In this document: positions 41,955 through 51,722 of the stretch, in pieces
How positions within the stretch are numbered: position 1 is the first letter of the stretch
Layout: each line of letters opens with the position of its first letter
Origin: Myoxocephalus aenaeus
Taxonomy: Eukaryota > Chordata > Actinopteri > Perciformes > Cottidae
Length of the DNA: 64,000 nt
NCBI GenBank assembly: GCA_038501785.1
Contig: JBAMJR010000272.1
Location: 1,288,501-1,352,500 of the forward strand
Direction: 5' to 3'
The notes under the pieces: model-generated
What the model saw: only the letters and a program-made list of their open reading frames with translations
Database searches by the model: none
Told to the model about the DNA's origin: nothing
Program-made: the position numbers and the translations under genes

Positions 41955-42921
41955 CTGCATTTACTGCCGTATTCCCATGGTCAAGCCACTTCTGAACTCA
42001 AGACAACGGAAGAAGCGTCTGACTTGGGCTATGGAAAAGAAGCACCGGACAGTTGCAGAGTGGTCCAAAGTCCTCTTTTCAGACGAAAGCAAGTGTTGTA
42101 TTTCATTTGGAAGTCAAGGCGCCAGAGTCTGGAGAAAGGCTGAAGAGGAGCAAAATCCAAGTTGCTTGAAATCCAGTGTGAAGTTCCCACAGTCAGTGAT
42201 GGTTTGGGGAGCCATGTCAGCTGCTGGTGTTGGTCCACTGTGTTTCATCAAGTCCAGAGTAAATGCAGCTGTGTACCAAGAGATTTTAGAGCACTACATG
42301 ATTCCGTCTGCTGAAAAGCTCTATGGAGATGAGGATTTCATTTTCCAGCATGATCTGGCACCTGCCCACAGTGCCAGAACCACCAGTAACTGGTGTACTG
42401 CCCATGGCATTGCTGTCCTCGATTGGCCTGCCAATTCCCCTGACCTGAACCCCATTGAGAATTTGTGGGGTATTGTGAAGAGGAAGCTGAAAGACACCAG
42501 ACCCAACAATGCAAATGAGCTAAAGGCCGCTATTGAAGCATCCTGGGCATCCATAACACCTCAGCAATGCCACAGGCTGATTGCCTCCATGCCACGCCGC
42601 ATTGATGCTGTAATCCGTGCAAAAGGATTCCCAACCAAGTACTGAGTGCATTAATGGACATTTTCTAATGTTTGATTTTGTTTTGCTGTTATCAATCTTT
42701 TTTTTAACTTGGTCTGAGGAAATATTCTAATATTTAGAGATAGGATATTTGAGTTTTCTTAAGCTGTAAGCCATAATCAGCAATATTAATAGAATAAAAG
42801 GCTTGCAATATTTCAGTTGATTTGTAATGAATCCAGAATGCATGACATTTTTGTTTTTTTAATTGCATTACAGAAAATAAAGAACTTTATCACAATATTC
42901 TAATTTTCTGAGACAGTCCTG
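41955..42921 (+). mobile_element. Tc1 transposon, 5'-truncated
   Basis: The right end aatattctaattttctgaga then cagtcctg (ending 42921) is a typical Tc1 terminal repeat, followed by TA at 42922-42923. The left terminal repeat and the transposase N-terminal helix-turn-helix part are missing; similarity starts around 41960-41977. Confidence 0.85.
41977..42645 (+). pseudogene. Tc1 transposase catalytic part (DD34E), N-terminus missing
   Basis: Reads KPLLNSRQRKKRLTWAMEKK, then VLFSDESKCCISF (first Asp), FIFQHDLAPAHSARTTSNW (second Asp) and WPANSPDLNPIENLWGIVKR (Glu). I count 34 residues between the second Asp and the Glu, as expected for Tc1. It continues through TPQQCHRLIASMPRRIDAVI to a stop at 42643-42645. 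The open part is intact, but about 110 N-terminal residues with the DNA-binding domain are absent, so it cannot make a complete transposase. Confidence 0.9.
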
Positions 42922-43251
42922 TATGTTGTGTAAATGTGTGTTTGTTCTGCAATTTAAAATGTGTTTATTACAATTTTTCGCTAAAAAGCTGTTTAAGTGT
43001 TGATTGTCAGTGATGTTCAAAACATGTATTTCCAACCTGATTTGAAATTTAAGCAGCAGAAAATATATAAGTACTGATCACGAATGTATCATACACACAC
43101 AATTAAGTTATGATGACACATTTGTCATAATTTTGTCATAACTTTCCACACCCTCGTGACTATTTACATGAATTGTATTACATTACACTAATTGATCAAC
43201 TAATACCAAACAGTAAGAACTTTTTTTGCTTGTTGCCTTAGGGTTTGGCCT

Positions 43252-45896
43252 ATGGGATGGCAGTGTAAGATCTGCAAGTCTTTGTCTGCCACAAAGGGGA
43301 GTCTACTAAAGCATTACAGGCTACTACACGCAACACTTGGTCGTGGACAATCCCAGCCATGTCTATATGACAGTTGCCCTTGCTCATTTAAAACGCAGAG
43401 TGCCCTTCGCACACATTTGTCCAGATACCATGCAGCTGAATAAACTCTACAGCAGGGAATCATCAATGTTTTTAAGTGTTTAGTTTGCAATGCTTGTTGT
43501 TATACAGAGAAGGACTATTTTCAGCATATTGGAAGTCATCTGAAGAGCCACGAAATTGTTTTTTGTGTATTTGAAGGATGCAATTTTCAGACAAATATAT
43601 ATAATACATTTCTGAAACACAAAAGCAGAAGACACAAATCCTGTTCTTTGAGGGATTTTAAGCAAGGTGTGTATGGGAGTCACCCAAATCAGACTGTTGA
43701 CCATTCTGATTTATCAGAGGCCAGTGATGGTGAGGGAATTAGTGTAGATTGTGATCAGGAAAGTGCATCTGATTTAGTTCTTCGCAGAATTAGCTTACTT
43801 CTGCTGAATCTAGAGAGCATCTATAATGCCTCAGTGAAGTGCATTGATGCCTTGGTTGAAGACCTTCACTTCATCTCAACATCAGCATCTGTTGCTGTTG
43901 TTAGAAACATACTTGATTCAACATTGAATTTAAATAAATGCATTGTTGACCAGACCATCATAACTGACTTGGCAGAACAGTTGTGCAACCTCCATCCCAT
44001 TAGTACAGCACTTGGAGCAGGTGGTCCACTTGGTTTGGCTTTTAAGAGAAGAAGGTATTTTAAGCTGCATTTCAGTGTATTGATCCTGTTGAATATATTC
44101 TTGATTCTCAAAAGAACAAGACCTTTCAATATATCCCTATTCTCAAGACTTTGCAGAAAATCCTAAAGAATAAAGACATAGCAGAGGCAATCTTATCGAG
44201 ACATTCAAACAGTACTGGTTATATTAAGTCCATTTTTGATGGCAAATGTTTCAAGCAAAATGACTTCTATGCTGGAGAAGAAACAAGGATCTCTATAATC
44301 CTTTATTTTGACGACTTTGAAGTGTGTAACCCACTAGGCACTTCCAGAAAAAAACACAAGATAACAGCTGTTTATTGGCTTTTGGCAAATGTGCCATCCA
44401 AGTTGCAATCTGCATTAACGTCCATACACCTAGCTTTACTTTGCAAAGCTGTTGATGTCAAACAGTTTGAATACAAAGTAATTTTGGAACCACTCTTAAA
44501 AGATCTTGCCACTCTCGAACAGAGCGGGATTTACATTTCCAGTGTTGGGAAAAATATTAAAGGGACTGTACACTGTGTTGTAGCTGATAATCTTGGAGCA
44601 CATTCGGTCAGTGGACTAGTTGAAAGTTTTACAGGACCGTACATTTGTCGATTTTGTCTTGGACATTCTTCAGAGTACCAGTCGCACGAAGTTCGGACTA
44701 GAGTGTTTCCACCTCGGACAAAGAAGGACCATAGTTTGCATGTGCAAACTGTGAGAGAAAATCCAAATTTAAAGCATTGCTTTGGTGTAAAGCGGTCGTG
44801 TCCATTGACTGATAGATTGAATCACTTTCACTTTGTCTCTGGGTACCCACCAGATGTCCTCCATGACCTTTTTGAAGGCATAGTCCCAAGGGAACTAGCA
44901 TTGTGCTTTCAGAGTTTCTCCAAGAAGAAATACTTCAATTTGACTGTACTCAACGAGTTAATCACAAGTTTTCCCTACAAGGGCTCGGACAAAGTCAACA
45001 GCCCTCATGCAATCTCTCAAAACTACATCCATCGCAGAACTATAGGTGGAAATGCCCATGAGAATTGGGCCCTAATACGGTTGTTGCCACTCATTGTTGG
45101 TTCGCGGGTACCTGAGGGTGATTCGGCCTGGCAGGTTCTTATGATCTTAAAAGACATAGTTGAATTGGTGGTTGCCCCTGTTCACACAGTTGAAACTATA
45201 GCATACCTTGACTTTAAAATATCTGAACATCGTGACAGATTCTTAGTCGTTTTTCCTGAAGAGAAACTGATACCCAAACACCATTTTTTGGAACATTATC
45301 CTGCATTGATTGAAGAATATGGGCCTCTGGTTGGTGTATGGACAATGCGCTTTGAAGCAAAACACAGGTTTTTTAAGCAAGTTGTAAGGCACACTAAGAA
45401 TTTCAGAAATGTGTTGTTGACCCTTTCAACAAGACATCAGATGATGATGGCATTTCACTTGCATACAGATAATGGAACACAGGCATTGTGTGTCACGAAA
45501 ATATCTGTAGTGCCTTTAGATGTGCTGCATTCAGACATACAGGAAGTTTTAAGAAAAACATCACCGCTTCTATCTACTGTGCAGTTAGCCAACACTGTCA
45601 CCTACTATGGAGCAAGGTACAATGTTGGGATGATCTTGTCTCATGGCTCTACTGGGGGACTACCAGACTTTGCTGAGATTATGCAGATTGCCATTTTGGA
45701 CAACTCTGTACATTTTATTGTAAAGTTACTTGCTGCCTGGTATGACGAGCATCTAAGATCTTTTCAACTGGAGTACACTGGGAAAATCGCTCTTTTGGAA
45801 CAGCAGAGACTTGGAGATGTGTACCCCTTGGCTGCATACCGTTCCGGAGGAAAACGCTTGGTTACACTCAAACGTCACATCTGTTGTTCATTTTAG
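43252..45896 (+). pseudogene. Element B gene 1: C2H2 zinc-finger transposase-like protein (CMC/EnSpm-like)
   Basis: An acceptor (ttgccttag, 43241) precedes the ATG at 43252. The N-terminus has about four C2H2 fingers: CKICKSLSATKGSLLKHYRL, CLYDSC...HLSRYH, CLVCNACC...HIGSHLKSH and CVFEGC...FLKHKSRRH. The catalytic-like region has GTVHCVVADNLGAHSVSGLV, YICRFCLGHSSEYQ, SGYPPDVLHDLFEGIVPREL and VGVWTMRFEAKHRFFKQVVR. The D..., LHDxxEG and RFEAKH blocks resemble CACTA/EnSpm-type transposases; the superfamily call is inference. One in-frame TAA (43441-43443) separates fingers 2 and 3 with the frame otherwise continuous. A one-base frameshift lies near 44066-44073. After it the ORF is open for over 580 codons to 45896. 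It is nearly intact, and is followed by the SAMD3-like gene on the same strand. Confidence 0.72.
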
Positions 45897-46026
45897 GTAA
45901 TTGAAATAAATTGTGTTTAATTTCACATCTTACGATATCTGTAGTGTATCCCAATTATCTGAAAATACCACAATACAGTGTCCTTTTGCATGACTTTTAG
46001 CAATTTCATGCCACAATATAAAACAT

Positions 46027-47545
46027 TTAACACTTGGGAGTCTGGGGGTCAATTTCTTGATTTTTCTTGATTTTACATACTTTTTAAATTCCCCTTTTTA
46101 AAGTCACTAGCATATGATACATAATCATGTGTTGTATATCAAAAAATACAGAACAATCTCAGCTATCTATATAATGAGGCACCATTGTCCCAAAGGCACA
46201 AGTGTAAATATGAAAATATGACTAAAGCTGAAAAATTTAATCTTGATTTTGGAAATGTCTCATATTTGTTGTGAAAACATAACTTTACTCAGGTGGGATA
46301 GCGGTTTTGGTGATGGAAATTGGTTTACCAAAGGTCTTAGGTTCACAAAAGCAGTGGAATATATGAATAAAATGGTAGACACATGTAATTTAATGTCTAA
46401 AACCAAATGTATTATTATATGGTGGGGATGATGAGCTGTGGCTGGCTTTGCGGCCTGCTAGGTGATGTGTTGGCAGGCAGACGGACAGGGAGGCTGCTGC
46501 AGCGATGCTGCATGTTGTCCTCTGGACCCTCACAGCTCTGAATCCACTCTGTAAAATACATTAATACAGTCAGTATGAGTTCACTGATAGAAAGTTAACG
46601 GTGATAGAGACAACAGTTGATTATGCACCGTTCAGTCATAGACACGGAAGGGAACAGCCAACACGGAACTATTTAGTGACGCGCTAACCGCTACGAAGCT
46701 ATCGTCAACACACACATGTTATTTATGGTCTTACAAACATATAATGGAGGTCCATCACTACTGGTCGTACTATGTTCACTGTAACAAGTTAACGTGATAT
46801 ATTCAACAATTGATTATGCCCCGTTCAGTCATATATACGGATGATAACAGCCAACACGGCCCTGTGTACTGACGTGCTAACCGCTACGTAGCTCTCGTCA
46901 ACACACACATGTTATGTTATTTACTGTCTTACAAACACATAATGGAGGTCCAACACTACTGGTCGTACTATGTTCACTGTAACAAGTTAACGTGATAGAG
47001 ACAACAATTGATTATGCCCCGTTCAGTCATATATACGGAAGATAACAGCCAAAACGGCACTGTGTACTGACGTGCTAACCGCTACGTAGCTCTCGTCAAC
47101 ACACACATGTTATTTACTGTCTTACAAACACATAATGGAGGTCCAGCACTACTGGTCGTACTATGTTCACTGTAACAAGTTAACGTGATAGATTCAACAA
47201 TTGATTACTCACCGTTCAGTCTCACAGAAACGCTGTAGCCAGCTATCTGGCCCGTTAGCTCCGGCTAGCTCCTTGTTAGTGAATCCTTCAGCTCTGAAGC
47301 TGCGTCGTCTGTCCCCTTCAATATAGCTTTGCTCAGGACTCTTTGCTTGGCACCTTCTGACTCAGTGAAGCTTTGCACGCCTCATACATGTCCATGTTTA
47401 GATGCTCAGACGCGGAAGTGGAAACCATATCCGCCAGATTTTTAACCATATTTATGTGACGTATTATTGTGATGATTATAATTTTATTAAACATTTAGAC
47501 ACCTGGTTTAACGCTTCGACGCGGGCACCGACCTCAGAGGGTTAA
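46027..47545 (-). mobile_element. Non-autonomous piggyBac-type element, inverted copy
   Basis: TTAA flanks both ends (46027-46030 and 47542-47545). The left side cacttgggagtctgggggtc is the reverse complement of the right end of the 14750-16098 copy. The right side (cgcgggcaccgacctcagag) mirrors its left end and that at 61871. The interior contains a tandem array of about 190-base units (46560-47210; caacaattgattatgccccg, aacggcactgtgtactgacg, acataatggaggtcca). No transposase frame. It lies between the two genes of element B and so inserted into B. Confidence 0.85.
46560..47210. repeat. Tandem array inside inverted piggyBac copy
   Basis: Units repeat roughly every 185-195 bases (starting near 46615, 46800, 46990 and 47180), each with gttaacgtgatag.., cgttcagtcatatatacgga and ggtccagcactactggtcgt blocks. 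Same array type as 15080-15665, but with a different unit count and sequence. Confidence 0.75.
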
Positions 47546-50154
47546 GAGACAACAAATTGCAGTTAAATTAAAGATTAGTGATTGATTCATAATTTTAAAA
47601 CAGAATAAGGAAATAAAATGTATTAAATATTTTAATTACCATTTTCTTCGAGTTGATACATTTTTAGAATGTATTTTTTATTTTGGTGGCACACTCTCGG
47701 CTCTTCATGACATTGACTGTATGTATGGTCTTATCTATAAGCTTCTGCTTACAATGCTATTTAACTTTTGTCTGTTCACATTCTTGTCAGGTCGACAGAG
47801 ATGGCGGCAAAGCTCCGAGTGATAATTGAGGACCGAATTGAGAAGTTGGACCTGCCATCAGGAATCCCACCTACTGTGGAAGAGCTGCAAACTCTTGTGA
47901 AAGAGACCTACGGAATTATTGATGAGTTCAGTCTTCAGTATTTGGACTCGGACTTTCAAGATTACTTTACTCTCCATCAAAGTGACCAGATTAAAAACAA
48001 AGACACCATAAAGGTTGTTCAAGCTGCCCCGATTATCCTTAACTTGCTTCCAGTTGATGAAAGTTTGAGCAGTATCTGTAGTCAACCGTCAATTGACTTT
48101 GCATCTTATGCAGAGTCAATTGCATCGAATGAGGAGTCATCTGCCGGAACGTCTTCATCGCAGGACACCATTATCCTGTCGAGGCAAAGTACCACCGAAC
48201 GAACTCAGCCATGGCCAAAGCAGTTCTACATTCCACGGTTTGCCTATGAAACTGAAATGTGTCTGGATAGAGCCACAGAAGACTACAAGAACAATGGAAC
48301 ACTTCTAACTACCTCAAAGGTCAAGTCAGACATTCTTGAGAAGCTAGCAGAAACTATATTTACATATGCAGCCTATCCATCAAGTGCACAAATAAGTGAT
48401 GTTGCTGAGGCACTCGTCAGTAAATATCCTTGTCTCAAGGAACCCGGCTCCTTCGCTGGTTATTATGGCTGGCAGCAAAGCTTAAAATATAAGATGGCAA
48501 ATTATCGTACTAAACTTTGAGGGTACGGTGTTCCTGAGGTGATGTGCAATGCACTAAAACGCAAGAGCCCTGCAGACCAGAAGTCTGCAAAATGTGTAAA
48601 AAAGCCTTGAAAGGCAGAGGTAAACTACCTCCCTCCTTACCCGGCAGGAGAGGATGAAGAAAGCCAAGAACAACAGAGGATTCAGTTACTTACCGAAGTA
48701 AGGAAAAGGGACAACGTCAAAGTGATAAAAGAAGAAATGGCCAAAACGTTTGCACACAGAAGAAACGAAATTGTCATCCAATCCCCCAGCATCGAGGACA
48801 TCAAAGCCAGATGGCCAGCTCTATTTGAGGCATCTCACGTGAGTATAAGCATGCTAGTTAGAATATTTCTAATCCATTGTGAAGGACTGCAATGGCGCTT
48901 TTACATTTTTAGCTTAGATATGTCATGTTACTGTCAACTATTTTCTAAGTCATATTTTCACAATTAAATTCCAGATATATTTTGTTTTTGCTGCATTAGA
49001 CAGTTTATAACTGCAATCGTTGAAAGTATATGTGACTACTAACATGAAAGATTGGAAAATACTTGCTACTTAATACTTACTTATTACATGCTGTACAGTC
49101 AGATGATTTAACTTAGAACGTAAACACTCAACAAACATGGAGGTCATACAATTATATTAAAAATTCTGAATTAGGTTGCTTCTTACTTTTAAAAATGGTG
49201 TAAGAACAATAATTACACTTGTCATATTTGTTGCTTTAAGGCGGCTTTCATTATTTGTCTTACAGATCCAGGATGAGTTTCACAGGATAACAACCGTGCA
49301 CCTTGAGACAAAGTTCATGTCCATGCTGGATGAATATACACCCAGTCTTCTGAACCTCTTCCACTCCAAAGGCGGAACCATGGGGCTGAGGTTGAAGGCT
49401 ATCCTTCTCAAGGTGCCATTCATTGAGTATTATGTTTGCAAATATTTCATTTTAGAGATTGTATAATCCAAAAGTTGTAATATCAGTTGCTTATTTCTTA
49501 CATCTACAGGAGGCAATGTTTACCTTTGATTTTCTCTAAAAAAAGTTTGATCTAACTGCATACATTTTAGTTTCTATACACCAGGGGTCACCAACCTTTT
49601 TGAAGCCGAGAGCTACTTCAAGGGTACAAAATAATACGAAGGGCTACTTGTTTGATACAAACTTCCTGAACAACAAAGTTGCACAGATCACTATCTATTT
49701 AACCCCTATCTAACTATCTAACTCTATCTAACTCTATCTAACCCCCTTCAGAAATGGTCGGAGTTAGGGCTGGGCGGTATGGCCAAAAATTAATATCACA
49801 GTATTTTGTAAGATTCTGGCGTATTTTTTTTCTTCAGTAAACGCATTCATTCATTGATGCTGAAAAGGACCGCAGGCCAACTGAACAGCTGTTTTTACGT
49901 TGGTACATAGAGGGTGTTAGGAAGCTAAACCTGGAGGGACTTAGGACCCAGGGGAATGTAGGTGAAAAAAAACAGGAAGGGTCTGTCTCTTCCTGCGACG
50001 GAGTTTCTTCTTGGTGTGATAGTGGGCGAGCTGTACCCAGCATGCTCGGTGGTGTAATTTTATAAATGTACAATTATTAGTGTTACAAATTGTTAATAAG
50101 TCACAAACTGTTGTGTCTTGGTGTTTTACCCTGTTAAAATGTGTTAGTTGTGGG

Positions 50155-51722
50155 CAGGCCTGGACTGGGACAAAAATTCGGCCCTGGACTTGGTCCAGAC
50201 TGACCCACCACAATCCGCGCGCAAATACTGTGCCAACTCAGTCCGTTGATGTACATATAATCACACAAGGCCTTAATAACACTACTATACTGAATAATAT
50301 CCCTTGATATTCTGGAGCATTGAATAAAATAAATGATGACTACACATTATGTTGCTCACTTGCTCTTAAGAAGGATACTGGAGAAAGGATTTAAGATTCA
50401 AGAGTGTTTATTTATACAAATACTCATACAAATACAAATAGAACTCCCTGTGAAAGGCGTCCCTGACTGTATGAAAGCCACTTTCGAAGTGTGCCATCCT
50501 TGCAGCGGAAAGCTTTCTGCCATTTGGGGTTACTTGTTGTTGATTGTTGAGGGTGATGCAAATAGCTGAAGGGTGTCTGGGTTGGGACGGGTGAAATAAT
50601 CAATGGGTGGGCTTGGGGTCTCTGGTGAGAGAGACGATGTACTGGGCACAAACCTGGACGTGAAAAGGAGAGAAATAGTACGGAATATGTTTGAACACCC
50701 CTAATATGTATGCAGATGTTTAATTGTAACAGTAGTTAATCAGTGTTTCATTAGTTTTAACTGTATAATGTGAAATATGTCTCCTTGTCTCTTATTTGAT
50801 GTAATTTAATCAGAAAATGTCCATAAATAAGTGTTCAAAAAAAGAAAAGCAAGGACAATAAACCATAAACACTGACAGAAAAAAATAGGTAAAGCATATT
50901 TGAACAAATTGGACAGTGGGCTTGAAGAAAGTGTATTGATACTTAAAACACTTTAACTCTGGTGACCTGATTTGTAATTATAAAAATTGTGAAAAAGCAG
51001 ATCTGCTTGCTCAAACCACAGCACCATAACATAGTGGTTAATTAATCAGGATAGTATATCATTTTCCAACACTTTAGAACTAGATTTACACCACACGCTA
51101 TCACACACATCTATTATGTCAAGGAAAGTTCATAGACAACGTTTCTGAACATTTAGTGAATGAGTGTTTATCCACAACATGTTAGCTAGCTGCTAGCACA
51201 CTCTCCTGCTATCACCACCACCACTCTCCTCCTCCCCCTCCTGTCCCACCATGGCAGCGGGAGCCTCACCTTCACTGTCCGACGACGACCCCTCCTGAGA
51301 GGGACCCGCCGCGCCCGGCGCAGCCAAAGCCCCGGAGCCGGAGGCCACGCCCCCGCCGCCGGAGGCCACGCCCCCGCAGCAGCAAACATATTTATTATAT
51401 TTCTGCTCTTAGCAGCATCAGTTGCGAGAGCTTTTTTCTTCTTTTCCCTCAGTTTTTCTGCACCGCCTTTTCGTTTTTTCTCCATTTTTTCTTTCTCTTC
51501 TCTCTCACAGATTGCTAATGATGTGTCATTAGCTCATCATTAAAGGTGATTGGACGAGGGGGGTCTGGAAAATGCGTGGGCCTGTCATAGGGCCACTGGG
51601 TCACTTATGCGTCTCTTTACATACAACAAAAAAAACAAAAAAAAAGGTCAGCCACTGCCGGCCCATTACTGACCGGCCCACCGGGAAAACTCCCGGTACT
51701 CCCTATGGCCAATCCACCCCTG
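50155..51722. mobile_element. Second hAT nested inside the first
   Basis: Left end caggcctggactggga and right end ...ggccaatccacccctg form an imperfect inverted repeat. The 8-bp direct repeat gttgtggg flanks it at 50147-50154 and 51723-51730. The interior is largely unrecognised, apart from a transposase N-terminal remnant at 51485-51186 on the minus strand. Confidence 0.85.
51186..51485 (-). pseudogene. hAT transposase N-terminal remnant
   Basis: The minus strand starts MEKKRKGGAEKLREKKKKAL then ATDAAKSRNI, the basic N-terminus I associate with ZMYM/TTF-type hAT transposases in fish. It is followed by a GC-rich repeat (ggaggccacgcccccgc, twice) and loses similarity. Only this exon-like piece survives inside the nested hAT. 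Confidence 0.5.

Noticed and set aside
44066..44090. A 21-base intron (gtattttaag...catttcag) in the C2H2 transposase
   Set aside because: Far too short for a vertebrate spliceosomal intron. A one-base frameshift explains the frame change better.
47768..47800. Start of the SAMD3-like protein upstream of the ATG at 47801
   Set aside because: The upstream frame begins at a TTG within an intron-like pyrimidine tract. A splice acceptor at 47789-47790 and the ATG at 47801 fit better.
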